From contig NZ_CP014145.1 in assembly GCF_001542775.1 (NCBI RefSeq), forward strand, positions 682,001-746,000: a DNA stretch of 64,000 nucleotides. The letters run 5' to 3'. Positions 1 to 7,702 of this stretch are shown piece by piece. Under the pieces are notes generated by a model that was not told the origin of the DNA, searched no databases, and saw nothing but the letters and a program-made list of their open reading frames with translations. Positions within the stretch are counted from its first letter, which is position 1. Each line of letters opens with the position of its first letter. Source of the DNA: Microterricola viridarii. GTDB taxonomy: Bacteria; Actinomycetota; Actinomycetes; Actinomycetales; Microbacteriaceae. The position numbers and the translations under genes are program-made.

Positions 1-90
1 CGGCTCCATAGGATGGACCCAGCACCACCAGAGGCTCTAAGTACCCGGGTCTCGGCACATCGAAACACGCACACCGAGCATTGAGGCCCC

Positions 91-3039
91 GTGACTTCCC
101 CTGCAGCTGACGCACCCGCCCGCCCGAATAGAGCGCCGCTAGCCATCACCATCGCCGTCGTGGCGGGGCTCGTGATGGCCTTCTTCGCCTTCGCCAGCCT
201 GTACGCCGACGTTCTCTGGTACGACCAGCTCGGCTACCTGAACGTTCTGACCACCCAGTGGGTGGCCAGCGGTGTCTTGTTCGTGATCGGCTTCCTGGCC
301 ATGGCGCTGCCCGTCTGGGGCGCCATCCAGATCGCCTACCGCTCTCGCCCGGTCTACGCGAAGCTCAATGCGCAGCTGGACCGTTATCAGCAGGTGATCG
401 AGCCGCTGCGCCGCCTCGCCATGTACGGCGTGCCCGCGCTTCTCGGTCTGTTCGCCGGTGTCTCGGCGGCCTCCCGCTGGGAGACCACCCTGATGTGGCT
501 GAACCGCACCCCGAGCGGCACGAAGGACCCGCAGTTCGGTCTGGACGTCTCGTTCTACATGTTCGATCTTCCCTTCCTGCACTCGGTGCTCGGCTTCGCT
601 TCCGCCGTGCTGCTGATCGCCCTCATCCTCTCCGCCGCCACCGCGTACCTCTACGGTGCGATCCGGGTGAGCGGCCGCGAGGTCATCATCTCCAAGGCCG
701 CCCGCGTGCAGATCGCCGTGATGGCCTCGCTGTACCTGCTGTTGCAGGCCGCCAGCCTGTGGCTCGACCAGTACACGACCCTTACCGGCAGCAGCACGTA
801 CCTCATGGCCGGCGCCGGGTACACCGACGTCAACGCGACCATCCCCGGCCGAGCGATCCTCGCCGGCATCGCGGCCGTCGTCGCGATCCTGTTCCTCGTC
901 ACCGCCATCATGGGCCGCTGGCGCCTGCCGATCATCGGCACCGTGCTGCTCATCATCACCAGCCTGCTGATCGGCTCGCTCTACCCGTGGGTCGTGCAGC
1001 GCTTCCAGGTTGCACCGAGCGCGAAGACCCTCGAGGCCCCGTTCATCCAGCACAACATCGACATGACGCGAGATGCCTATGGTGTCGCCGGTGTCGAGGA
1101 GATCCCGTACAACGCGACGACCGAGGCCGAGCCCGGCGCTCTGCGCGCGGATGCCGAGACCACCGCGAACATCCGCATCCTCGACCCTGCGATCGTCAGC
1201 GACTCGTTCGAGCAGCTCGAGCAGTTCCGCCAGTACTACCAGTTCCCCGACCACCTTGACGTCGACCGCTACAACATCGACGGCAAGTCCCAGGACGCCG
1301 TGGTTGCTGTGCGCGACCTGCGCCTCAGCGGTCTGAGCGACGCCCCCGACTGGGTCAACCGCACCCTCGTCTACACCCACGGCTACGGCATGGTTGCCGC
1401 CTACGGCAACCAGCGTTCCGCCGACGGCCAGCCCGTGTTCCTCGAGTCGGGCATCCCCAGCACCGGAGCGCTCGGCGCCTTCGAGCCGCGCGTGTACTTC
1501 GGTGAGGATTCGCCCGCCTACTCAATCGTCGGCGCGCCCAAGGGCGCCAAGCCGGTCGAGCTGGACTACCCGGCCGGCGGCGATGGCGGCGAGCAGACCT
1601 ACACCAGCTTCTCCGGTGACGGCGGGCCCAAGCTCGACAACATCTTCAAGAAGCTCGTCTTCGCGCTGAAGTTCCAGAGCGAGCAGATCTTCCTCTCCGA
1701 CTCGGTCACGAACTCTTCGCAGATCCTCTACGACCGCAGCCCGCTGGAGCGCGTGCAGAAGGTTGCGCCGTATCTCACGCTCGACTCCGACCCGTACCCG
1801 TCGGTCATCGATGGCAAGATCGTCTGGATCGTCGACGGCTACACGACGAGCGCGGACTACCCGTACTCGACGAAGACCAGCTGGAGCAAGGCCATCAACG
1901 ACGCGCAGACGTCGGCGCAGAGCTTCGCGCTCGACGACGTGAACTACGTGCGCAACTCGGTGAAGGCCACTGTCGACGCCTACGACGGCAAGGTCACGCT
2001 CTACGCGTGGGACACCCAGGACCCGCTGCTGGCCACCTGGCAGAAGATCTTCCCGAGCACGGTCAAGCCGCTCAGCGACGTCTCCGGCGAGCTGATGAGC
2101 CACGTGCGGTACCCGGCTGACATGTTCAAGCTGCAGCGCGCCATCCTGGGCCAGTACCACGTGACGGATGCCGGCTCGTTCTACTCGAGCGATGACGCCT
2201 GGACCACGCCGAAGGAGCCGACGCTCCCCGCGGACAACAAGACGCTCCAGCCGCCGTACTACCTGACCATGCAGATGCCGGGTCAGAGCTCGCCGGCGTT
2301 CTCGCTGTACTCCACCTTCATCCCTGACCAGAAGGGCGACAGCACCCGCGACGTGCTGACCGGCTACCTGGCGGTCGACGCGGATGCCGGGGCGAAGAAC
2401 GGCGTCAGGGCCGACAGTTATGGCAAGCTCCGCCTGCTGACGCTGCCGAATGACCGCATCCCCGGCCCCGGCCAGGTGCAGAACTCCTTCGACTCCGACC
2501 CGGCCGTTTCGCAGGTGCTCAACCTGCTCAAACAGGGCCAGTCCAAGGTGCGCAACGGCAATCTCTTGACGTTGCCCGTCGGTGGCGGCCTGCTCTACGT
2601 GCAGCCGGTCTACGTGCAGTCGACCGGTGGCACGAGCTTCCCGCTGCTGCAGAAGGTGCTGGTCGGCTTCGGCAACCAGATCGCTTTCGAGAACACGCTC
2701 GACGAGGCGCTGAACGTGCTGTTCGGCGGCGACTCCGGCGCCCAGGCCGGCGACGGCGGAACGCCGGGCGGGGGAGTCACCGTGACCCCGACGCCGACGC
2801 CGACTCCCACCGACGGTGGCACCACGCCGCCCACGACGGAGCCGACCACGCCGCCGACCACCACCCCGCCGAACAGCGGAACGGCCGACGAGCAGGCCAA
2901 GGCGCTGCTCGAGGTCGCCAAGCAGGCGCTGCAGGACAAGCAGAAGGCGATGGCCGACGGCGACTGGGCCGCCTACGGCGCAGCCGACAAGAAGCTGGCT
3001 GACACGCTCTCCGCGCTGATGCTGGTGCTCGGCCAGTAG
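91..3039 (+). CDS. UPF0182 family integral membrane protein
   Basis: A 982-residue protein of the UPF0182 family, widespread in actinobacteria and of unknown biochemical role. The N-terminal third (about residues 15-310) carries roughly seven hydrophobic segments. A long extracytoplasmic region follows, with the family-like stretches PAIVSDSFEQLEQFRQYYQF and QIFLSDSVTNSSQILYDR. The C-terminus has a low-complexity TPTPTPT/TTPPTT linker (about 890-930) and then an alanine-rich helix that ends in MLVLGQ. The start is GTG at 91. Length and layout match full family members. A strong hairpin terminator lies directly downstream. Family assignment is secure; function is unknown. Confidence 0.93.
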   Translation: MTSPAADAPARPNRAPLAITIAVVAGLVMAFFAFASLYADVLWYDQLGYLNVLTTQWVASGVLFVIGFLAMALPVWGAIQIAYRSRPVYAKLNAQLDRYQQVIEPLRRLAMYGVPALLGLFAGVSAASRWETTLMWLNRTPSGTKDPQFGLDVSFYMFDLPFLHSVLGFASAVLLIALILSAATAYLYGAIRVSGREVIISKAARVQIAVMASLYLLLQAASLWLDQYTTLTGSSTYLMAGAGYTDVNATIPGRAILAGIAAVVAILFLVTAIMGRWRLPIIGTVLLIITSLLIGSLYPWVVQRFQVAPSAKTLEAPFIQHNIDMTRDAYGVAGVEEIPYNATTEAEPGALRADAETTANIRILDPAIVSDSFEQLEQFRQYYQFPDHLDVDRYNIDGKSQDAVVAVRDLRLSGLSDAPDWVNRTLVYTHGYGMVAAYGNQRSADGQPVFLESGIPSTGALGAFEPRVYFGEDSPAYSIVGAPKGAKPVELDYPAGGDGGEQTYTSFSGDGGPKLDNIFKKLVFALKFQSEQIFLSDSVTNSSQILYDRSPLERVQKVAPYLTLDSDPYPSVIDGKIVWIVDGYTTSADYPYSTKTSWSKAINDAQTSAQSFALDDVNYVRNSVKATVDAYDGKVTLYAWDTQDPLLATWQKIFPSTVKPLSDVSGELMSHVRYPADMFKLQRAILGQYHVTDAGSFYSSDDAWTTPKEPTLPADNKTLQPPYYLTMQMPGQSSPAFSLYSTFIPDQKGDSTRDVLTGYLAVDADAGAKNGVRADSYGKLRLLTLPNDRIPGPGQVQNSFDSDPAVSQVLNLLKQGQSKVRNGNLLTLPVGGGLLYVQPVYVQSTGGTSFPLLQKVLVGFGNQIAFENTLDEALNVLFGGDSGAQAGDGGTPGGGVTVTPTPTPTPTDGGTTPPTTEPTTPPTTTPPNSGTADEQAKALLEVAKQALQDKQKAMADGDWAAYGAADKKLADTLSALMLVLGQ

Positions 3040-3054
3040 TACCCCGCACGACAG

Positions 3055-3099
3055 GCGCATCCCTCCCGGAGTTCACGCTCCGGGAGGTATGCGCTTTTT
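3055..3099 (+). terminator. Rho-independent terminator of the UPF0182 gene
   Basis: Inverted repeat: GCGCATCCCTCCCGGAG pairs almost fully with CTCCGGGAGGTATGCGC across a short loop and is followed by TTTTTC. It starts 16 bases after the stop codon. Confidence 0.88.
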
Positions 3100-3189
3100 C
3101 GTGCCCGCTTTTCGCCGGCATCCGCCCGCCGCCCGCGCCGGGGGAGCAGCCGCGCGGCGCGCCCGAGAACGCACGAGAACGGCCCTCGA

Positions 3190-3219
3190 TTCGACGCCTA
3201 CTGAGGCGTCTGGTAATCT
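3190..3219 (+). promoter_or_regulatory. Putative promoter of first initiator tRNA
   Basis: TTCGAC (3190-3195) and TAATCT (3214-3219) are separated by 18 bases and sit 11 bases upstream of the mature tRNA 5' end. This fits a housekeeping sigma factor promoter. It is inferred from spacing and consensus only. Confidence 0.5.
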
Positions 3220-3230
3220 AATTCTTGTGA

Positions 3231-3304
3231 CGCGGGGTGGAGCAGCTCGGTAGCTCGCTGGGCTCATAACCCAGAGGTCGCAGGTTCAAATCCTGTCCCC
3301 GCAA
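3231..3304 (+). tRNA. Initiator tRNA-fMet (CAT), copy 1
   Basis: A 74-base cloverleaf without an encoded CCA. The anticodon is CAT in loop CTCATAA. Initiator marks are the unpaired C1:A72 at the top of the acceptor stem and three G:C pairs (GGG/CCC) closing the anticodon stem. The T-arm is GCAGGTTCAAATCCTGT. Copy 2 at 5386-5459 is identical over its whole length. Confidence 0.97.
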
Positions 3305-3310
3305 CAGAAG

Positions 3311-3352
3311 CAGAAGGCCCGGAACCAAAAGGTTCCGGGCCTTCTGTGTTTC
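3311..3352 (+). terminator. Terminator of tRNA-fMet copy 1
   Basis: A perfect 16-bp stem (CAGAAGGCCCGGAACC with its complement) around loop AAAA, followed by TGTTT. It lies 7 bases after the tRNA. Confidence 0.9.
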
Positions 3353-3396
3353 CGGGCCTTCTGTGTTTCCGGGCCTTCTGTGTTTCCGGGCCTTTT
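3332..3396 (+). repeat. 17-bp tandem repeat of a terminator half-arm
   Basis: The 3' arm of the preceding terminator plus its T-tail (unit TTTCCGGGCCTTCTGTG) is repeated head to tail about four times, the last copy decayed to TTTCCGGGCCTTTTGCG. Each copy could pair with the single 5' arm at 3311-3326, so alternative hairpins are possible. It looks like replication slippage on the hairpin. Confidence 0.85.
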
Positions 3397-3419
3397 GCGT
3401 CGACGAGCCCGCCCGTGCT

Positions 3420-4520
3420 TCAGAGTCCCCAGTAATACGCGGTTGCCGACCCGTTCGCGTTGCTCGCAACAAGCTTGATGGTTAGGTACTGGAGAGTTCC
3501 TGACCCTACGGGGCACGTTCGCGGGATCCCCACCGACCCCGAGGATCCCTGGCTCGACGCAGCCGTCGAGAAGCCGCCGGTCGCTTGGGCGTCGGTGTCT
3601 GTCAGCGCATAGAAGATGTCGACGGTGTTACCCTCGCGGGCTCCCCAGTGAAAGTCGAGCACGATGACCTGGCCCTCCGGGTTCTCACCGCAGTATTCGA
3701 ACGGCTCCGCTGGCCACATCGAGATGATTGCGGGGTCGTACCCACCCGAAGCACCGCCGTTGGACGGAACTTCCGGGCTGGAGCCGCCACTGGGCGAGTC
3801 TTCGCCGCCCGTCGAGCCGCTTGCGTCCTGTTCGGCGGCAGCCGCAGCCGCAGCCGCAGCCGCAGCCGCAGCCGCAGCCGCAGCCGCAGCGTCAGCCGCA
3901 GCCTGGCCGGCAGCCTGAGATGCGATGACAGCGTCCGAGGCGGCCTTCAATTGAGTGAATGCAGCCTTGACGTCGTCGGCACCCTTGAGGTTGGCGACCG
4001 CTTTGAGGAGAGCGTCCGTGGAAGCCACGTCAGCGATCGGGCTGGCCTCGATGAGCGCGTCAGCCTGCTCCTTGGCGTTGCTGACAAGCGCATCGAGGGC
4101 GTCGGCGACGGCATCCATTGCAGCGGACACCTCGTCGACCCCGCCGTTCGTGATCGCATCGGCGAGCTTGACTCGGGCGTCTTCGAACGCTGCCGCTGCA
4201 TCCGCGCTCACCGCTGTGGCGAGCGAGATCGTGAATCCGTCGAAGCCGGCATTGAACCCGGCGGCGACGTCCTTCGCGTCCTTGAGAACCTCCGCGGCTT
4301 CAGCGGCTGCTTTCTTCTCGGCGGCCGCATTCTTTTCGGCGAGTTCGTGGGCGAGCTGCCGGTTGTGCTGGTCGACGGCGGTCGCGGCAACCGGGATGGT
4401 GACAGCGCCGAACACGATGACCGCGACGGCGGCGATGGCACCGACTTTGGCCCGCTTCGGAAGTCGGTCGAACAGGCCATTCCTCACTGCAGATGATCTT
4501 GCGGATGAATCCTGACCCAT
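3420..4520 (-). CDS. Alanine-rich membrane-anchored hypothetical protein
   Basis: 366 residues starting at ATG 4520. The order is: charged N-terminus; one hydrophobic segment (about 25-50, KVGAIAAVAVIVFGAVTIPV); an Ala/Glu/Lys-rich, probably coiled-coil region (55-215); a poly-alanine run written by a GCAGCC hexamer repeat; a Ser/Gly linker; and a C-terminal domain of about 100 residues with two cysteines (EYCGENPEG and PRTCPVG) that could form a disulfide. The layout suggests a surface protein held by its N-terminal helix with the domain outside. I do not recognise the C-terminal domain. It is convergent with the tRNA-fMet. Confidence 0.75.
   Translation of the reverse strand: MGQDSSARSSAVRNGLFDRLPKRAKVGAIAAVAVIVFGAVTIPVAATAVDQHNRQLAHELAEKNAAAEKKAAAEAAEVLKDAKDVAAGFNAGFDGFTISLATAVSADAAAAFEDARVKLADAITNGGVDEVSAAMDAVADALDALVSNAKEQADALIEASPIADVASTDALLKAVANLKGADDVKAAFTQLKAASDAVIASQAAGQAAADAAAAAAAAAAAAAAAAAAAEQDASGSTGGEDSPSGGSSPEVPSNGGASGGYDPAIISMWPAEPFEYCGENPEGQVIVLDFHWGAREGNTVDIFYALTDTDAQATGGFSTAASSQGSSGSVGIPRTCPVGSGTLQYLTIKLVASNANGSATAYYWGL
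3838..3890 (+). repeat. Hexanucleotide microsatellite (GCAGCC)n
   Basis: About nine consecutive GCAGCC units inside the alanine-rich gene. Each unit adds two alanines, so slippage changes the linker length without breaking the frame. Confidence 0.9.
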
Positions 4521-4916
4521 GGGATCGATCCTGACACTCGCGGATTCAGGCGGCTAGACGTCAACCACCCCCAGAAAGGACCACGTGTCAAGCGCGGCAG
4601 GCCCGAGGATCAGATCGGGAGGGATGGGTCGGAACAACTGCGTTGAGGACGCAACGACGGCAGTCTCCGACCGATTGGACCCGAGTCGGATACGGAGACC
4701 GTCTTTCTCAAGTCGTGCGAGACTGGAGACCACACGACGAAGCACAAGCCGCCGCTCGGAGCCGTGAGACGTCGACCGCTGAAGAGAGTGGTGTTTCGAT
4801 CAGCATCACTGCATATTCAGACTCGGCACAGAGTATCCATTTGCTTGATTGCGACCAGCTTCATGACTGATGGATCCGTCGCATTCTTCGCCGATCCGCG
4901 ATATTGCTGTTGCCGT
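4521..4916. other. Gene-poor stretch, possible remnants
   Basis: No convincing gene. A 63-codon minus-strand frame at 4554-4745 (LEKDGLRIRLGSN ... PIPPDLILGPAALD) has a plausible protein composition and may be a fragment of something larger, but it has no clear ribosome site and I cannot name it. The GC level is lower than in the flanking core genes. Confidence 0.4.
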
Positions 4917-5064
4917 ATGTCCATAGTCGATCCGCTGCCCAACCGTCCCGCTCCGGACAACCTGACCGGGAAGCTGATCCTCGTGCGCCACGGCGAGACG
5001 GAGTGGTCGAAGGACGGAAAGCACACCGGGCGGACGGACGTCCCGCGCATGCCCAGGGGAGAGG
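4917..5064 (+). pseudogene. N-terminal fragment of a histidine phosphatase (phosphoglycerate mutase-like)
   Basis: From ATG 4917 the frame reads MSIVDPLPN..., then KLILVRHGETEW, the catalytic RHG motif of the histidine phosphatase superfamily. HTGRTDVP and PRGEA follow, matching the family pattern TGRTDxPLTxxGE. After that the homology stops: the remaining 80% of the enzyme, including the second catalytic histidine, is missing. The following DNA encodes unrelated fragments in other frames. It is a genuine truncated remnant, not a simple one-base frameshift. Confidence 0.75.
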
Positions 5065-5178
5065 CCCTTGCTCGCGGCGACCGGCTCCGACGTCAGTGGC
5101 ATGCTGGCGGCCGGTGCCCTGCTTGTGCTTCTCGGCGGAGTGGCCTCTGTTGTGCGCCGACGCGTCACACGCGCCTGA
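5065..5178 (+). pseudogene. C-terminal sorting-signal remnant (LPXTG-like tail)
   Basis: In the frame one base on from the phosphatase fragment, the DNA encodes PLLAATGSDVSG, then a hydrophobic stretch (MLAAGALLVLLGGVASVV) and a basic end (RRRVTRA) before TGA at 5176. Motif, membrane span and positive tail is the layout of a sortase cell-wall sorting signal, with LAATG in place of LPXTG. The rest of the surface protein is absent. The junction with the phosphatase fragment is abrupt. Confidence 0.65.
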
Positions 5179-5222
5179 GAAGGATAGCGACGGCGTCAGA
5201 GGGCACCTTGCCCTAGACGTCA

Positions 5223-5385
5223 GAGCTCAACGGCGGCTTCACTGTGTTGGAACTGCCCTCCCACGATGCGGCGCTCGAGTTGGCCGCGAGGTTCGCTGCA
5301 GGCGCCAGACAAAGCGGGCGGGCGGCGCGGATCAACAGCCAGTGGACTTGTGCGCCCAAAACGTCAGGTAGTATTGATCTTGTAG
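5223..5385 (+). pseudogene. C-terminal remnant of a YCII/DGPF-type protein
   Basis: The frame beginning at 5223 reads ELNGGFTVLELPSHDAALEL followed by AARFAAG. This resembles the end of YCII-related domains (GGFWIIEVxSxDEALxxA). There is no start codon and the N-terminal part is absent. The frame runs into the second initiator tRNA. Moderate confidence, based on a short motif only. Confidence 0.45.
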
Positions 5386-5459
5386 CGCGGGGTGGAGCAG
5401 CTCGGTAGCTCGCTGGGCTCATAACCCAGAGGTCGCAGGTTCAAATCCTGTCCCCGCAA
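5386..5459 (+). tRNA. Initiator tRNA-fMet (CAT), copy 2
   Basis: Identical to the copy at 3231-3304, including C1:A72 and the GGG/CCC anticodon stem. Upstream is a weak promoter-like TAGTAT at 5369-5374. The flanks differ from copy 1. Downstream lies a terminator whose sequence recurs at the two inner island boundaries, so this tRNA marks the left edge of the accessory region. Confidence 0.97.
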
Positions 5460-5463
5460 CGAA

Positions 5464-5726
5464 AGGCAGTTCTCGGAACTGCAGCACAGAATCGCCCTCG
5501 AGGAAACTCGAGGGCGATTCTGTGTTTCTGGGTCCTTTTCGTCGCCGGTGCCGGCCTCGGCGCAGTTCTGGGCCGCTGGGCACCGACTCTGCATCCCCGT
5601 TAGCGACTTTCGGGCTCGCCGAAGAGATCGGTGAGCCTGGGTGTGTGCCCTCGCGGGCGGTGTCGGGTGCCGACTATGCGGTTAGCTGCGCGGGGGAGGT
5701 CCGCCGGTCTCGTCCGACGGCGCGAG
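5464..5726 (+). repeat. Island direct repeat, copy A
   Basis: About 263 bp starting just after tRNA-fMet copy 2 align with 15996-16258 (copy B) with scattered substitutions and small indels. The first ~55 bases also align with 19650-19709 (copy C). Shared blocks include the GAAA-loop hairpin, GTGCCGGCCTCGGC, GTGAGCCTGGGTGTGT and CCGCCGGTCTCGTCCGACGG. The right end overlaps the last 17 or so codons of the truncated recombinase gene, so copy B carries the same coding scrap. Confidence 0.85.
5485..5527 (+). terminator. Terminator behind tRNA-fMet copy 2
   Basis: A perfect 18-bp stem (CACAGAATCGCCCTCGAG with its complement) closed by a GAAA tetraloop and followed by TTT. A smaller hairpin, GCAGTTCTCGGAACTGC, precedes it. 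The same hairpin occurs at 16017-16056 and 19664-19703. Confidence 0.92.
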
Positions 5727-6297
5727 GCCGGGACTCCCACACGATGACGACCGGCTGGTCACCCCGGATATCCAGGCTGGAGACGCGCAGTTCGAGGATC
5801 TCCCGGGTGGCGGGGCCGGCGCCGAGTCCGAGGGCGAGCAGGGTGAGCGCGTCGTAGCGGCGGCGGGATGTGTTCTGGCCGAGCGCCCAGCTGTGGAGGG
5901 CCGCGATCTCAGCGGCACTGTAGGGCTGGGTGGGTACCGACCGGGGGATCGGGCGTTGTTTCGTCAGGCTGTCGGCCGGGTTCAGTGCCCGGACCATCAG
6001 TGTGAGGGTGGCACGGTGTGTGGCTCTGCTGCCGCGCAGGTAGCGGCCCACGCCGAGGTGCACGAACTCTTCAACCACGCTGGCGCGGAAGATGCGGGTG
6101 CGCTCCAGCGGTGTGCCGCGGGCCTGCCACGCCCACAACACGAACGCGGTCGTCGCCGGGAACAAGATGTGCGGCTCCCTCCCGGTGATGGCGGAGGCGT
6201 CCGTGACGGCGTCCTCGATGAACCCGCCGATCTCATCCCAGTACGGCAAGGCAAGCGTCGGCCGGTACCGGTACGGCTCCGCGGCTGCAGCGTTCAC
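5674..6297 (-). pseudogene. Truncated tyrosine-recombinase-like protein
   Basis: 207 residues from GTG 6297, which overlaps the upstream stop as GTGA. Residues 1-140 resemble a core-binding domain (FVLWAWQARGTPLER, YLRGSRATHRATL). The segment LALGLGAGPATREILELRVS looks like tyrosine recombinase box I, with Arg in the catalytic position. The protein ends about 30 residues later, so the second catalytic block (HxxR and Tyr) is missing. The end lies inside the direct repeat. It is the third gene of a minus-strand operon with two small paralogues. It is either a remnant of the recombinase that moved the island or a shortened accessory protein. Family assignment is by pattern only. Confidence 0.6.
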
Positions 6298-6617
6298 TGC
6301 AACACCGCTCGCGGGGACAGGGCGATGATGCTGACCACCGGGGTGCTCTCCCGGGTGGTGCACCACACGTTCTCCACGTGCAGATCGACCAGCACGACCA
6401 TCGGCTGCGCAACCTCGCACCGTTCGACGTCGATCAGGTCGACCTTTTCGCCGTCGCGGAGCAGCGTCAACGTCTCGTCATCGTCGGTGCGGGCGATCCG
6501 GCACAGGCTGCGCTCGTCCAGGTCCAGCCAGTACCGGCTGCCCGACGTCGTGGTGACGAGGTAGCGGCCGGCCATGTCATCGGTCAACTCGCGCAGCGGA
6601 TCCCCGGCGGCGGGCAT
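6294..6617 (-). CDS. Small hypothetical protein, paralogue of its upstream neighbour
   Basis: 107 residues from ATG 6617. Its core, GRYLVTTTSGSRYWLDLDER, parallels GGCWIVTTSSSTYRLDLDAM in the product of 6620-6934. Both continue with a short beta-rich segment and an Arg-Ile pair (LCRIARTD versus VVTRIPGE), which points to a shared small fold. No catalytic motif, signal peptide or membrane span is visible. It starts 2 bases after the upstream stop and overlaps the recombinase-like gene by 4 bases, so the three are translationally coupled. Function unknown. Confidence 0.65.
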   Translation of the reverse strand: MPAAGDPLRELTDDMAGRYLVTTTSGSRYWLDLDERSLCRIARTDDDETLTLLRDGEKVDLIDVERCEVAQPMVVLVDLHVENVWCTTRESTPVVSIIALSPRAVLQ

Positions 6618-6619
6618 GC

Positions 6620-6934
6620 TCACACCTCGTGCTCGGGTGGGTCGCCGGCGGGTGCCCGGTCGATGCTGCGGACCACAGTCGACCGCTGCCAGAAATAGTC
6701 CAGCATGGCAGCTTCGGAGCCGGCAGGCTGCATCTGCCAATGTCCGGGTTCGCCCACCGCACAGGACAGGATCTGCAGCAGTGGTCGTGTCACATCGTTG
6801 ACCGAGCGCGACGCGAACTCACCCGGGATGCGAGTGACGACCATCGCGTCGAGGTCGAGCCGGTACGTCGAGCTGCTCGTCGTCACGATCCAGCAGCCGC
6901 CCTCATCGCCGTACAGGGCATCGGTGTCCGTCAT
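6620..6934 (-). CDS. Small hypothetical protein, first gene of a three-gene operon
   Basis: 104 residues from ATG 6934 (MTDTDALYGDEGGC). An upstream in-frame start at 6988 would add a proline/glycine-rich tail and is less likely. It shares the VTTxSxxYxLDLD core with the next gene. The C-terminal half differs and ends in an acidic PEHEV. Nothing identifies a function. Pairs like this beside a recombinase suggest mobile-element accessory genes, but that is inference. Confidence 0.6.
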   Translation of the reverse strand: MTDTDALYGDEGGCWIVTTSSSTYRLDLDAMVVTRIPGEFASRSVNDVTRPLLQILSCAVGEPGHWQMQPAGSEAAMLDYFWQRSTVVRSIDRAPAGDPPEHEV

Positions 6935-7119
6935 AGGCCTGCGCCCTCCGCCGCACCCCGGTTGCGCGTTCGGCGCAACCGGTCGCAAACAACGCTAGAG
7001 AGTCCCCGGCCGCCAAACCGCCGACGTTAAGACAAAGATCCCCTTTTCCTGCTGCCACCTCGCTTTTCCGCGCATAGATGCATGCGACGGCGCACCCGCG
7101 CCGAGAACAGGCAGAACAC

Positions 7120-7702
7120 ATGCAGCGGAAGACCCCGCACAGCTCCACGCCCACGCCGCCGCGCTCTGGCAGGTGGCAGATTCAGATGAATCGTCCCGGC
7201 ACTACGAACAGGCCGACGGCATCGTCGCCGGCGTCTATGCCGAGCCCGGCAACGACTTCCCGCGGCGCCGCTGAATTGGGCGCGCAGTCTGCACCGCTAC
7301 GAACACCACGGGCGCGAAGGCGGCAGAGCGCCGCGCGAGAACACCCGCGATCGCAGCCACCTCCCGCCAGACGAACGCCGCATGGCCGAGTGGGCCCGCT
7401 ACCAACGCCGCTTCAGTGACTCCCTCTGCCGGTACCAACAGATCCGCCTCGACCTCTCACCGGTATTCCGGTGGGACCCACATGAGGCTGCCTGGCAGAT
7501 GCGCCTCCACGAGTGCAAGCTTCACCGAGTTCGAACAGGAAAACTGCCGCGCCTCAACCAGGATGACCCGCACGAGTTCGCCCTGGCCCGCTGGTTCGGG
7601 CGCCAACTCCGGCAAATGCAGAACGGCACCCTCCATAGATCTCGGGCAATCGCGCTCACCCGGCTCCTCGGCGCAAACGTCGAGGAGGACTTTCCCCTCT
7701 AG
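7120..7702 (+). pseudogene. Helicase-associated (HA) domain protein, frameshifted
   Basis: The intact frame from 7271 to TAG 7702 encodes LNWARSLHRYEHHG..., then an HA-type domain: RWDPHEAAWQ, LHRVRTGKLPRLNQ, ALARWFGRQLRQMQNGTL, RALTRLLG-like end. This matches the helicase-associated domain pattern (G-x-P ... LxRWxxxQR ... G-L ... R-x-x-x-L). Restoring one C at 7259-7261 joins the upstream frame (RHYEQADGIVAGVYAEP). Restoring one C at 7133-7136 joins that to ATG 7120. The result would be a single product of about 195 residues. No helicase motor is present; the domain stands alone. Confidence 0.6.

Noticed and set aside
139..3060. Long minus-strand frames (413 and 512 codons) opposite the UPF0182 gene
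   Set aside because: They are mirror frames of a GC-rich gene, full of Arg/Val/Gly/His with no domain, and the plus-strand gene is certain.
3838..3890. The GCAGCC run as a phase-variation switch
   Set aside because: Unit length is a multiple of three, so copy-number change cannot turn the gene off; only spacer length would vary.
4554..4745. 63-codon minus frame as a real small gene
   Set aside because: Protein-like composition, but no ribosome site and no recognisable family; kept only as a possible remnant.
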